A stretch of 52,599 nucleotides of DNA from an uncultured bacterium (GTDB taxonomy: Bacteria; Planctomycetota; UBA1135; GCA-002686595): NCBI GenBank assembly GCA_938083085.1, contig CALLKX010000030.1:1-52599 (forward strand), written 5' to 3'. The notes under the pieces were generated by a model. It saw only the letters and a list, made by a program, of their open reading frames with translations. It was not told where the DNA came from and searched no databases. Position numbers and translations under genes: made by a program. Of the stretch, positions 7,850 to 16,278 are shown in pieces (the first letter of the stretch is position 1; each line of letters begins with the position of its first letter).

Positions 7850-9028
7850 ATGATGAAATCGATGTCGACAGAGAAGCGTACGAGCCATGAGGCCTTAATT
7901 GGGCGTTCCAAGCAGAGCGCGGACGGCGGGCGAGGGTTCCCCGGACACAGGCGCGGCGCTGCGGGGTTCGCCTGGCTCGTCGTGCTGGCCCTGGTGATCG
8001 TCGTCCTCGGCGCGGTGACCTGGAATGGCATGGTCGCAGACGAGAGCGGAGGGGACTTCGAGCTCGCCGACCGCAAGTCCACGGAGGCGCCCACTCAGCC
8101 CCTCTCCACCGACCTGGCCGAGGCCGCCGAGGGTCCGCGCGTCATGACGGGCGTCGAGGCCGGCCCCGCCGGCGCCTACGCGTCGATGGACCGCGTCTTC
8201 GAGGGCACCGGGATGATCCTCGGCGAGGTCCGGGTCGAGCAGGGCGTCCCCTATCCGGAGCGGTGGACTCTCAAGCTCGAGCCCTCCCGGGTCGCGCCTG
8301 GCAGGCAAAAGGCCATCACGCGAACGATCACGTCCGAACCTGGCCAGCGCGACTTCCAGCTCCGCGACCTGCCGATGGCCGCTTATCGCCTCAGCGTCGA
8401 GGCCGAGGGGCTTGTGGCTCGCCCCCAGGAGGTCGCCCTGTACAAGCTCGCGGGGTACGAACACATGCCGGGGCTCAACGTCGTGAACGTGACCTCACGC
8501 CTCGTCCAGATGGCCAGCGTCTCGGGCCGGGTCCGGCAGGCCGACGGCGATATGGCTGTCGACTTCCCGGTCTACTTGATCGACCGGAAGAACCCCAGCG
8601 AGGGCCGGCTCGAGGCCGTCACGGACAGCGGCGGGGCCTACCTGTTCCCAGAGGTGACCGGCGGAAACTGGATCCTGCGCACCGGGCACCCCGTGCACTC
8701 CACCACGTCCCCGCAACCTGTGCCCGTGCAGCTCTCCGCCGTCGCCGTCGACGAGCTCCTGCTCCCCGCGCTCGCCACGCTCGAGATCGAAACCACGGAC
8801 GAGTACGGCCGCCCGTACCCCGGCGTGGACCTCGTGGGCTACCTGCGCGGGACCGGCAACGGCTCGTTCCGGGTCGAGACGAATGAATTCGGCCGAGCCA
8901 AGATGCCCTACCTGTCCCCCGGCCCGTGGCGAGTGAATGCCACCCACGCCCAGGACGGCCGTAGCTGCAGGCTCGACGTGACGCTGGCCCCGAGCGAGCC
9001 GACCTTCCAGGCCATGAACATGCGCTGA
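7850..9028 (+). CDS. Single-pass membrane protein with carboxypeptidase regulatory-like (Ig-fold) domains
   Basis: A 392-residue protein of unknown function. A basic N-terminus is followed by one membrane helix at about 39-60 and a presumably extracytoplasmic remainder. The latter has repeated beta-rich modules of the carboxypeptidase-regulatory/CarboxypepD type: GEVRVEQGVPYPERWTLKLEP, SGRVRQADGDMAVDFPVYL with a following SGGAYLFPEVTGGNW turn, and EIETTDEYGRPYPGVDLVGY. Proteins of this design are common at planctomycete cell surfaces. Three ATGs cluster at the start (7850, 7853, 7862), so the exact N-terminus is open. It is divergent from the AlkP-superfamily gene across a 99-bp gap that must hold both promoters. 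Confidence 0.8.
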   Translation: MMKSMSTEKRTSHEALIGRSKQSADGGRGFPGHRRGAAGFAWLVVLALVIVVLGAVTWNGMVADESGGDFELADRKSTEAPTQPLSTDLAEAAEGPRVMTGVEAGPAGAYASMDRVFEGTGMILGEVRVEQGVPYPERWTLKLEPSRVAPGRQKAITRTITSEPGQRDFQLRDLPMAAYRLSVEAEGLVARPQEVALYKLAGYEHMPGLNVVNVTSRLVQMASVSGRVRQADGDMAVDFPVYLIDRKNPSEGRLEAVTDSGGAYLFPEVTGGNWILRTGHPVHSTTSPQPVPVQLSAVAVDELLLPALATLEIETTDEYGRPYPGVDLVGYLRGTGNGSFRVETNEFGRAKMPYLSPGPWRVNATHAQDGRSCRLDVTLAPSEPTFQAMNMR

Positions 9029-9032
9029 GCCC

Positions 9033-10220
9033 TCACCGCTCGTCGAATGCGGCGCTGAAGTCCGCGACGAGGTCCTCGGGATCCTCGATCCCGCAGGCGA
9101 CGCGGATGCACCCGGCGCCGAAGCCGACGCCGCGGCGCTCTTCGGCCGAGAGGCCAGGGTGCGACATGAGGTGCGGGATGCTCACGAGGGTCTCCACCCC
9201 GCCGAGGCTCGGGGCGTCCACGGCGAGGCGCAGCCTCGAAACGAACGGGCGGGTGCGCTCGTCCCCCCCCGCAAGCTCGAAGGCGAGCATGCTCCCGTGC
9301 AGCCCGTCCCGCAGGACGTTGGGCGCCAGCGAGTGGCCAGGGTCGTCGGGGAGACCGGGGTAGTGAACGCGGGAGACCTCGTCGCGTCCGGCGAGGGAAC
9401 GAGCCAACGCCGAGGCCGCTCGACACTGGGCCTCGACCCGGAGACCGAGGGTCGAGAGACTGCGTCGGAGCAGCCACGCCGCCGCGGGGTCAAGGATGGC
9501 GCCGGTGAGCTTGCGGTAGTCAGCGACCGCCTCCATCCGCGCTGCGCTCCCCAGGACCACCCCGGCCGTCACGTCCGAGTGACCCGCGAGCGCCTTGGTC
9601 GCCGAGTGCACCACGAGGTCCGCGCCCAGCTCCAACGGGCGCTGGACCACCGGCGTCGCGAAGGTCGAGTCCACGGAGAGCAGCGCGCCCTGACCGTGGG
9701 TCTGCTCAGCGATCCGTGGAATATCGGCGAGGAGCGCGGTCGGGTTGGAGAGGCCCTCGACGTGCACGAGGCCTGCGCCCGCCGCCAGCGCCGCTCCGAG
9801 CTCCGCCCGGTCCTGGACATCGAAGGGGATGACCTCGAAGCCGAGAGAAGCAAGGGCCTTGGCGAGCAGCGAGCTGGTCCCCCCGTAGATCTGGCGCGCC
9901 AGCGCGACCGTGCCGCGACCGCCCGGGAAGGCGTGCAGGAGCATGGCGTGGATGGCCGCCATTCCGCTCGCGAAGAGGACCCCGCGCTCCGCGCCCTCCA
10001 GGGCGGCGAGGACCTCCTCCGCGTTCGAGGCGTTCGGCGAGCCGTAGCGCGAGTAGACCAGCGGCGTCGACCAGTCCCCCGCGTCCGTGAGCTCGTGAAC
10101 GGCGGGGTGCTGAAGGAACGTGGTGGCTCGGCGGATCGGAGGCGAGAGGTCGGGGTCTTCGGGGGTCGGGCGGCGCCCGGCGTGGACAGCGAGGGTCGTG
10201 AAGCGAAGGGGGGGTCTCAT
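9033..10220 (-). CDS. Trans-sulfuration PLP enzyme (cystathionine gamma-synthase/beta-lyase family)
   Basis: A PLP enzyme of the Cys/Met metabolism family. It shows SRYGSPNASNAEEVLAALEG, FASGMAAIHAML, the PLP-ring motif VDSTFATPVVQRPLELGAD, and the Schiff-base lysine K209 in VHSATKALAGHSD. The C-terminal SLGGVETLVSIPHLMSH block is also typical. At 395 residues it has the usual length if translation starts at the ATG at 10220; the frame is open further upstream to 10346, but those residues look non-coding and the alignment with the family begins at MRPPLRFTTLAVH. Whether it makes cystathionine, cleaves it, or acts as a methionine gamma-lyase cannot be told from sequence alone. It is convergent with the preceding gene, with 4 bp between stops. 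Confidence 0.92.
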   Translation of the reverse strand: MRPPLRFTTLAVHAGRRPTPEDPDLSPPIRRATTFLQHPAVHELTDAGDWSTPLVYSRYGSPNASNAEEVLAALEGAERGVLFASGMAAIHAMLLHAFPGGRGTVALARQIYGGTSSLLAKALASLGFEVIPFDVQDRAELGAALAAGAGLVHVEGLSNPTALLADIPRIAEQTHGQGALLSVDSTFATPVVQRPLELGADLVVHSATKALAGHSDVTAGVVLGSAARMEAVADYRKLTGAILDPAAAWLLRRSLSTLGLRVEAQCRAASALARSLAGRDEVSRVHYPGLPDDPGHSLAPNVLRDGLHGSMLAFELAGGDERTRPFVSRLRLAVDAPSLGGVETLVSIPHLMSHPGLSAEERRGVGFGAGCIRVACGIEDPEDLVADFSAAFDER

Positions 10221-10414
10221 GGGGTCCTCGTCGGTTCCTGTAGGCGTCACCGCCGGTTTCGATCTTGCTCTAAGCGGCTTTGAACGCAGTGGTCCCGGCG
10301 ATTTGGAACGATACAGCCACCGCGCCTCCGTACCATTGTGGCCCAAATCGTCGAGCAGACCGAGCGTCCGATCGACAGAGAAACCCGCCCACTCCGGCCC
10401 AGCCCCCCCACCCT

Positions 10415-10915
10415 ATGCCCGTTCAGCAGATTCTCGACCTCGATAGCATCGATCGGACCCAGGTCGCGGTCGACCGCGCAACGCTGGACGAGTACCTCGC
10501 ACAGAGGGGGACCTTCGCGGTGCTCGACCACCTCGCTTACGTGGACATGGAGGCCGGGATCCTGGTCGGGGTGAAGACGATCCGGAGCGAGGACTGGTGG
10601 GCCGAGGATCACATTCCCGGCCGGCCCATGTTCCCCGGGGCGCTGATGATCGAGACGGCGGCGCAGATCGCCTCCTTCGACTTCTCCAAGCACCGGGTGG
10701 ACGAGGATGAGGATCGCTTCGTCGGCTTCGGGGGCGTCGACGACTGCCGCTTCCGCGGAGTCGTGGAGCCGCCGTGCACCATGTACCTATCCGTGAAGCT
10801 CCAGCGCGCGGGGAGCCGGATGTTCAAGTACAGCGCCGAGGGCTACATCGAGCGGGACGGTGTGCTGCAGCCCAAGAGGGTCTTCGAGGCCAACGTCATC
10901 GGCGTGCTCCTCTGA
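10415..10915 (+). CDS. FabZ-like 3-hydroxyacyl-ACP dehydratase (hot-dog fold)
   Basis: A 166-residue hot-dog protein. The segment EDWWAEDHIPGRPMFPGALM, followed by IETAAQ, is the FabZ/FabA active-site helix with the catalytic His in DHIPGRP and the acidic residue in IETAAQ; the canonical form is HFPGxPxxPGVLxxE. It differs from textbook FabZ by a longer N-terminal arm and a C-terminal VLQPKRVFEANVIGVLL strand. Likely role: dehydration in fatty-acid synthesis or a related acyl pathway in the cytoplasm. I place the start at the ATG at 10415 because upstream residues are not protein-like. It is divergent from the trans-sulfuration gene and stands alone. Confidence 0.88.
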   Translation: MPVQQILDLDSIDRTQVAVDRATLDEYLAQRGTFAVLDHLAYVDMEAGILVGVKTIRSEDWWAEDHIPGRPMFPGALMIETAAQIASFDFSKHRVDEDEDRFVGFGGVDDCRFRGVVEPPCTMYLSVKLQRAGSRMFKYSAEGYIERDGVLQPKRVFEANVIGVLL

Positions 10916-11340
10916 GCGAAGCCGCCCAGCGGGAGCCCACGGCCGGCTCCGCTTCTCCAAGGGCCCAGGGTGCATCAAGAGGATGTGGCCCTCGACCAGG
11001 TCCGGGGCTCGCACCGCTCCGGCACGGCCGCCTGATCTTTGGCCCAGCGTTCCTCGGCCCAGTGTTCCTCGGCCCAGAGGCTCTCGGTCTGGAGGCTCTC
11101 GTCCTGGAGGCTCTCGTTCCATTGCCGAGCCGTGCCCTGTCACCGACCCGAGGCGGCCGCCGAGCCGAGGCCTCCAGCCGTTGAGAGGCGGCCATGCCGC
11201 GACTCCGGCGAGAAAAGCTGACCCGGCCCTCCGTGCGCCATGCGAACGGGAATCACGGGCCGATCCGGCCGAAGGGGCGCGTCGAACGAGTGACGTCCGG
11301 GGCGCGGCACCCGGCGCTGCGACGCCGGGAGTTGCGTCGC
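10916..11340. other. 425-bp gap with no supported gene
   Basis: The stretch between the FabZ-like gene and pus10 holds only short frames antisense to or trailing from neighbours. Its one visible structure is a degenerate 15-bp repeat at 11041-11115. I see no tRNA cloverleaf, no strong terminator hairpin and no recognisable small protein. Confidence 0.6.
11041..11115. repeat. Five degenerate 15-bp tandem repeats
   Basis: Five adjoining 15-bp units start with ggcccagcgttcctc and drift to gtcctggaggctctc. They have the same period as the repeats in kptA, upstream of mqnA and in the topoisomerase gene, but here lie in a stretch without a supported gene. They may be the decayed remains of a repeat-tailed gene or purely non-coding. 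Confidence 0.85.
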
Positions 11341-12180
11341 TCAGGAGAGGCCCGTACCAAAGCCGGGAGAGGTCGGCTCGGATTCACCGCCATCCTCCCC
11401 CTCCTCCTGGTCGAGAATCGCGAGGACATCCAGGCTCGCGCACTTGGCGCTGCCGACCTCGAGGAGGTCGGCGATGGAGGGCGTGCTCATGCCGCCTTCC
11501 CCGCTGATGGCCTCCTTGACGTAGGTCCCCGCCTGCGTGCGGATGGTCACATCGAGGAGGAGCTGCTCGTCGGCATCCAGCTGGATGTCGAGCACCTCGA
11601 TCCACCGCTCGCGCACCTTGTCCGCGCGCCGGTGGGCCACGCGGCTCGGCGTCTGCTGGGCGACCTCGTAGCGGCGACCGATCAGCGCCGCGACGGTCGC
11701 CTCGTCCGGGCGGCGGTCGACCTCGACGCGGGCGCAGTATTCCTTGGCGAAGGTGCCCTCCTTGAGGAAGCGCACGCGTCCCTTCTGGGTCCAGTGCAGC
11801 CCGCGCACCTCGAGGCGGCCCTCGTTGCGGGAGTTGACCGTGGCTTCAATCTCGGCCAGGTCCACCTGGTGATCCCGCGGGTCCACCAACTCCATCACGA
11901 AGGGGCGCCCGCTGCCGAGCATCCGCACGTCGACGTCCTCGCGGCCCGCGCCGTGGAACTTGTGCTTGCGGGTCCCCGCGGCCTTGCCGAGCACCCAGCC
12001 GATCAGCTCCTGGACGGAGTCCTTGGTGAGCTTGCCGAAGCCCTCACACTTCTCGCACTTGCGACGCCGCCGAGGGTGACCCTTGCACTCGGGGCAGAAG
12101 AAGACCGTCTGAGGGAGGTCCCGGGAGTGCTTGAGATAGCGCCCCTCGACGTAGAGCTTGGCCTTGGGGGGCGTGTTCAT
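11341..12180 (-). CDS. pus10: Pus10-type tRNA pseudouridine synthase, catalytic domain only
   Basis: Closely matches the archaeal Pus10 family, which makes pseudouridine 54 and/or 55 in the tRNA T loop. It opens directly with YVEGRYLKHSRDLPQT, then a zinc-knuckle-like C29-x2-C32 and C42-x2-C45 pair, SVQELIGWVLG, and the signature HGAGREDVDVRMLGSGRPF at about 76-94, in which D82 of the G-R-E-D motif is the probable catalytic aspartate (by comparison with R-T-D in TruA). RTQAGTYVKEAISG near the C-terminus is the closing family motif. At 279 residues it lacks the roughly 150-240-residue N-terminal THUMP-containing region of archaeal and eukaryotic Pus10. Start: ATG at 12180; the frame runs open to 12297 but without family similarity. 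A bacterial Pus10 is unusual, since bacteria normally use TruB for U55. Confidence 0.9.
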   Translation of the reverse strand: MNTPPKAKLYVEGRYLKHSRDLPQTVFFCPECKGHPRRRRKCEKCEGFGKLTKDSVQELIGWVLGKAAGTRKHKFHGAGREDVDVRMLGSGRPFVMELVDPRDHQVDLAEIEATVNSRNEGRLEVRGLHWTQKGRVRFLKEGTFAKEYCARVEVDRRPDEATVAALIGRRYEVAQQTPSRVAHRRADKVRERWIEVLDIQLDADEQLLLDVTIRTQAGTYVKEAISGEGGMSTPSIADLLEVGSAKCASLDVLAILDQEEGEDGGESEPTSPGFGTGLS

Positions 12181-12353
12181 GGTGTGGGGCGCGGAGGGGC
12201 CGGGGTCGGCTCCCTGAGTTCGCGGCGCGACACTATACGGCCTCGTATGGCCGCGCCGCACCGCCCCGTGGCCCCCCTCCCGAATTCCTGAGCGCAAATC
12301 CTCCGCGCCCCGCCCCTACGCCTCGGCCCTGGGGCCGCGTACAGTGCCCCGCC

Positions 12354-13229
12354 ATGTACCCGATCCTCTTCGAGATCCCGCTGATCGGCGTCCCGCTGCG
12401 AGCCTTCGGCCTGATGGTCGTGCTTGGTTTCCTCGTGGGCACCCACCTCTATGGCAAGCTCGGCGACCGCTACGCCGTGGACCGCGAGGCAGAAGCCCCC
12501 GGCTTCGCCGCCGTCCCCATGTGGATCCTCGTGGGGATCCTCCTCGGGGCCAGGGCCATGTACGTCATCGTCGAGATCTTCCGCGGCAGCGCCACGGGGC
12601 AGCGCTACCTCGATGACCCGATGACGATCCTCTACTACTGGGAGGGCGGCCTCGTGATGTACGGCGGCACCTTCGGGGGGATCGCCCTCGGCCTCTACGC
12701 CGCCAGAAAGTACCGCCTTCACCTCCCCCACGCCCTGGACCTGGGGCTGGCAGCAGGCTTCTGCGGCCTGGCCGTCGGACGAGTGGGGTGCCTCCTCGTG
12801 GGTGACGACTTCGGGAAGGTCGTGCCCGAGGGCTCGGAGAACCTGCCGTTCCCCCTGACGATCCGGGTCCCCGACCCGCTCCCCGACGCCAGCCTGTTCG
12901 GCGCGGAGAACGCGGGCCAGGTGCTCTGGGCCACCCAGCCCTGGATGAGCGTCAACGCCCTGGCCCTCGGCCTGTTCGGGATGTGGATGATTCGCCGCCG
13001 GAGGTACGCCGGTCAGGTCACCCTCGTGCTCCTCGTCCTCTACTCCATCGGACGCTTCACCATCGAAGGCTTCCGCGGGGACAAGATCCGAGGGCTGTGG
13101 TTCGACGGGATGTTCTCCACCTCCCAGCTCGTCTCCCTCGTCCTCGGCTCGATCGCCTTCATCCTGCTGCTGGTGTTTATCAAGCGCCGCGAGCCGGCGC
13201 CGGTGGACAACCTCGCCGCTAGCGCGTGA
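12354..13229 (+). CDS. lgt: Prolipoprotein diacylglyceryl transferase (Lgt)
   Basis: Inner-membrane enzyme that moves diacylglycerol from phosphatidylglycerol to the lipobox cysteine of prolipoproteins, the first step of lipoprotein maturation. About seven hydrophobic segments and the motifs YYWEGGLVMYGG and GRVGCLLVGDDFGK (R143) are visible, plus YSIGRFTIEGFRGD near the end. Two points deviate from E. coli: the position of essential His103 is Tyr (Y103 in VMYGG), and the GRxGNFxNxE signature reads GRVGCLLVGDDF. Several predicted lipoproteins occur in this window, so an active Lgt is expected. Its stop codon overlaps the likely GTG start of the next gene (gtga), so the two are translationally coupled. 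Confidence 0.94.
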   Translation: MYPILFEIPLIGVPLRAFGLMVVLGFLVGTHLYGKLGDRYAVDREAEAPGFAAVPMWILVGILLGARAMYVIVEIFRGSATGQRYLDDPMTILYYWEGGLVMYGGTFGGIALGLYAARKYRLHLPHALDLGLAAGFCGLAVGRVGCLLVGDDFGKVVPEGSENLPFPLTIRVPDPLPDASLFGAENAGQVLWATQPWMSVNALALGLFGMWMIRRRRYAGQVTLVLLVLYSIGRFTIEGFRGDKIRGLWFDGMFSTSQLVSLVLGSIAFILLLVFIKRREPAPVDNLAASA

Positions 13230-14206
13230 GCACAGACGCCCCCATGAAGGTGCACGCCGGCCTCGACGAGGCCGGCTACGGCCCCATGCTCGGGCCGCTG
13301 ACCATCGGGTTCTCCGCCTTCCGGCGCGAGGGCACGCTCGACTGGTCGACGCTCCCGGGCGCGGTCAGCGACGCCCCGGGTCAGGACAAGGAGCGCCTCG
13401 TGGTCGCCGACTCAAAGAAGGTCTTCACCCGGAATCCTCGCGGAGCCCGGCGCCTCGAGGCCACGGCGCTGACCTTCCTCCACGTCGCGGGGAACCCCGT
13501 CCACTGCTCCGGCGACCTCCTGCAGAGCGCGCCGGAGGGCCTCGCCCCCGACGCCGAGGCCCTGGCCGCGCACCCCTGGTACCGCTCCCTGCCCGAGTCG
13601 CTGCCCCTTCACTGGGAGGCGAACGGCCTGACCGAGCACCAGGAGCGGCTCGAGGCGAGCCTCCTCGCGGCGAGCGCCGAGGTCGTGGCCGCGGGGGTCG
13701 CGGTGATCCCCGCCGGCACCCTGAACCAGTCCTTCATCCGGACCGACAACAAGGGCGCGACCCTGTGGTCCTACCACTCCCGGGTCATCCTCGACCTGTT
13801 CGAGCGCTTCGGCGCGGAGGGCCTCGACTTCACCTGCGACCGCCTCGGCGGCCGGGCCCGATACGGGGCGGCGCTCTCGGTGCTTGTGCCCTTCTCCACC
13901 GTGCGCGTCCTCTCGGAGAGTCGCAAGGAGAGCCACTACCTCGTGACCTCGGGCGAGCGGCGCATGCGAATTCGCTTTGTCCAAAAGGGGGACACGCTGT
14001 CCCTCCCCACCGCCCTGGGCTCGTGCTTCGCCAAGTACGCCCGCGAGCTGGTCATGGGCGCCTTCAATGAGCACTTCGGGGCCGCCTGTCCGGGGGTGCG
14101 ACCCACCGCCGGCTACGTCACCGACGCGCGGCGCTGGCTGGAGGACATGGAACGGGCCCTGCCCGACGCGGTCCACGATCGCTCGTCGCTGATCAGAAGC
14201 CGCTGA
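13226..14206 (+). CDS. RNase HII-like protein (divergent RNase H fold)
   Basis: A 326-residue protein whose ordered motifs mirror RNase HII: LDEAGYGPMLGPL (D14, E15; compare IDEAGRGPLAGPV), VVADSKKVF (D62; compare DSKKL), FTCDRLGGRARYG (D205), and a C-terminal ALGSCFAKYARELVM...PTAGYVTDARRWL block (compare ASIxAKVxRDRLM...HKGYxTxxH) in which E274 takes the place of the fourth carboxylate. About 100 extra residues separate the second and third motifs. RNase HII cleaves RNA in RNA-DNA duplexes; whether this relative does so is inference. A GTG at 13226 overlaps the lgt stop; an ATG at 13244 is an alternative start closer to the core. No ordinary rnhB is visible in the window for comparison. Confidence 0.7.
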   Translation: MSTDAPMKVHAGLDEAGYGPMLGPLTIGFSAFRREGTLDWSTLPGAVSDAPGQDKERLVVADSKKVFTRNPRGARRLEATALTFLHVAGNPVHCSGDLLQSAPEGLAPDAEALAAHPWYRSLPESLPLHWEANGLTEHQERLEASLLAASAEVVAAGVAVIPAGTLNQSFIRTDNKGATLWSYHSRVILDLFERFGAEGLDFTCDRLGGRARYGAALSVLVPFSTVRVLSESRKESHYLVTSGERRMRIRFVQKGDTLSLPTALGSCFAKYARELVMGAFNEHFGAACPGVRPTAGYVTDARRWLEDMERALPDAVHDRSSLIRSR

Positions 14207-14277
14207 CCTCCGCACCGGCGCTCCGAGGCCGGTATCCTTCCCGCGAGACGCTTCCTCTCCTTCCCAGAATCCACCCT

Positions 14278-15600
14278 TTGAAGATCGCGATCCTTGGCGC
14301 CGGCATCTCCGGCATGGCCCTCGCCCGTTTCCTCCAGCAGGGCGGCGTCCCCATGGGGTCGCTCCACCTGTTCGAAGCGGGCCCGGTGGCCGGCGGCCTG
14401 TGCCTCTCGAAGACGGTGGACGGCTTCACCTACGACGTGGCGGGCGGGCACATCCTCTTCAGCAAGGACGCCGACGCCATGCAGTGGATGAAGGACGAGG
14501 CCGGCGGCGACGACGCCTTCGTCGAACGCGACCGGAACACGAAGATCCGCTTCGAGGACCGCTGGGTGCACTACCCCTTCGAGAACGGGATCGGGGACCT
14601 GCCGAAGGACGCGAACTTCGACTGCCTCAAGGGCTACGTCGAGGCCTGGCACGCGCGCAAGATGACCGGGTCGGAGGCGCCCGCGGACTTCAAGAACTGG
14701 ATTCACTGGCGGTTCGGTGACGGCATCGCCAACCACTTCATGAACCCCTACAACGAGAAGATCTGGAAGCGTCCTCTCGAGCAGATCACCAGCGACTGGG
14801 TCGCGGGCCGCGTCCCCGACGCCCCGGTCGAGGACGTGCTGCGCGCCGCGGTCGGTATCCGCACCGAGGGCTACACCCACCAGTCGATCTTTTACTACCC
14901 CAAGACCGGCGGCTTCCAGGGCATCACCGATGGCCTCGCAGGGACCCTCGAGAGCCAGATTCGCCTGAACACTCCGGTGACCTCCGTGCGCCGCAAGGCC
15001 GACGGCTGGTCGGTGAACGACGAGGACTTCGACGTGGTGGTCAACACGATCGCCCTCACGTACCTGCCCGAGATCATCGAGGGCCTGCCCGATGACGTGG
15101 CCCGCGCCATGCGCGAGCTCGAGTACAACGGGCTCGTCACCTACCTGGTCGCCATGGACCGCGAGGAGCACCCCAACCTCTCCTGGATCTACCTCCCCCA
15201 GAAGAAGCAGGGACCCGCGAACCGCGTGACCTACATGTCCAACTACTCCCCCGGCAACGCGCCGGAGGGGAAGACCTCCTTCCTGATCGAGATCACGACG
15301 CCGGGCGGCCAGCCGTTCCCCGGCCAAGAGCTCGAGGAGGAGATGCTCCAGGGCCTCGAGGTCGCCGGGCTGCTCAAGCGGGACGAGATCCTCTTCACGG
15401 ACCGCAGCCAGGTGAATCACGCCTACGTCGTCTTCGACCACGAGTACCACCGCCGGCGCGGCCTCGTGCTCGGTTGGATGGAGGAGCAGGGCCTCAACCC
15501 GCTGGGCCGCTTCGGCCGCTTCGAGTACGACAACTCCGACCAGTGCGTCATCAAGGCGCGCGAGAAGGCCGCGGCCATGCTGCCGGATCTCCTCGGGTAG
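14278..15600 (+). CDS. FAD-dependent oxidoreductase of the UDP-galactopyranose mutase/protoporphyrinogen oxidase type
   Basis: A 440-residue flavoprotein. The N-terminus is a classic dinucleotide-binding fold: IAILGAGISGMALARFL, an acidic residue at the end of the second strand (LFEAGPVAGGL), then FTYDVAGGHILFS. The middle NPYNEKIWKRPLEQITSDWV segment resembles UDP-galactopyranose mutase and related sugar-nucleotide flavoenzymes, whereas automated labels of such proteins are often protoporphyrinogen oxidase. Substrate is therefore uncertain; an envelope-sugar role is my preference. The start is the TTG at 14278, right before the KIAILGAG motif; no ATG lies between it and the nucleotide-binding loop. 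A weak hairpin (CCCGTC, 9-nt loop, GACGGG) follows immediately after the stop. Confidence 0.85.
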   Translation: MKIAILGAGISGMALARFLQQGGVPMGSLHLFEAGPVAGGLCLSKTVDGFTYDVAGGHILFSKDADAMQWMKDEAGGDDAFVERDRNTKIRFEDRWVHYPFENGIGDLPKDANFDCLKGYVEAWHARKMTGSEAPADFKNWIHWRFGDGIANHFMNPYNEKIWKRPLEQITSDWVAGRVPDAPVEDVLRAAVGIRTEGYTHQSIFYYPKTGGFQGITDGLAGTLESQIRLNTPVTSVRRKADGWSVNDEDFDVVVNTIALTYLPEIIEGLPDDVARAMRELEYNGLVTYLVAMDREEHPNLSWIYLPQKKQGPANRVTYMSNYSPGNAPEGKTSFLIEITTPGGQPFPGQELEEEMLQGLEVAGLLKRDEILFTDRSQVNHAYVVFDHEYHRRRGLVLGWMEEQGLNPLGRFGRFEYDNSDQCVIKAREKAAAMLPDLLG

Positions 15601-15636
15601 CCCGTCCCCCGGGACGACGGGCCGGCTGCGCGGACG

Positions 15637-15695
15637 AGCCTCAGCTTCGAGCCTCAGCTCCGAGCCTCAGCTCCGGGGCTCAGCTCCGGGGCTCG
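15637..15695. repeat. Degenerate 13-bp tandem repeats at the end of a convergent gene pair
   Basis: About four copies of gagcctcagctcc or ggggctcagctcc follow each other between the flavoenzyme stop and the end of the minus-strand membrane-protein gene, running into its last codons. The period is not a multiple of three. Function unknown; slippage is the simplest explanation. Confidence 0.7.
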
Positions 15696-16135
15696 CCCTC
15701 CCCGCGCTCGGGTTCGAAGAACTCGACCACCGCCGTGATGCACGTCGCGAGCGGCAAGAACCCGGTGAAGGGCAGCGCCCAGTAGAGACCGGTGACACCG
15801 GAGATGATGATCCGCCACGGCATCGCGACCCGCAGGAAGCCCGAGAACAGGTAGCCGGCGATCACTCCCAGGGGGAGCGCGACGACGCTGGTGCCCGGGA
15901 ACGTCGCGAGGTCGCCCGCGTCGATCAACATGGCGAGCAGCACCGGCGCGAGCGTCCGCACCGCGCGCTGCCGGAGCCTCTGCCCGGAGGACGGGCCGGG
16001 GTCGATGCGCTCCACCTCGACCTCGATCACCTCGGGGGGCTCCTCGTGGTCGGCATCAGCTGGGCCCTGGGGGCTGCGGGGACGCTTCCGATTCCTGAAC
16101 ACTCGTTGGACTGGGTTGGTCGACTGGGGGCTCAT
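15680..16135 (-). CDS. Small membrane protein of unknown function
   Basis: I do not recognise a named family. With the ATG at 16135 the product is 151 residues: a basic, then acidic (EEPPEVIEVEVERIDPG) soluble N-terminus of about 60 residues, followed by three hydrophobic segments at roughly 65-80, 84-105 and 113-140, and a short charged tail. Planctomycete genomes hold many such proteins. The frame is open upstream to 16231, but that part overlaps the start region of the divergent gamma-glutamyltransferase gene and is less protein-like. Confidence 0.6.
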   Translation of the reverse strand: MSPQSTNPVQRVFRNRKRPRSPQGPADADHEEPPEVIEVEVERIDPGPSSGQRLRQRAVRTLAPVLLAMLIDAGDLATFPGTSVVALPLGVIAGYLFSGFLRVAMPWRIIISGVTGLYWALPFTGFLPLATCITAVVEFFEPERGEGEPRS

Positions 16136-16278
16136 CGACAGGGTCGGTGTCGACGGAGAGCGCTGGACCGGTGCCATTCGACGTGGGACCGAGGGGCTCT
16201 CATCCACCCGGTACGCGTAAGGTCCACCCACAGTCTAGAGTGACGACGGAACGCCTCCAGGAAATCAAAGGCCCCCCC

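Noticed and set aside
10916..11340. tRNA or small RNA gene in the gap before pus10
   Set aside because: No T-loop GGTTCRA-type motif or cloverleaf pairing seen; only degenerate repeats.
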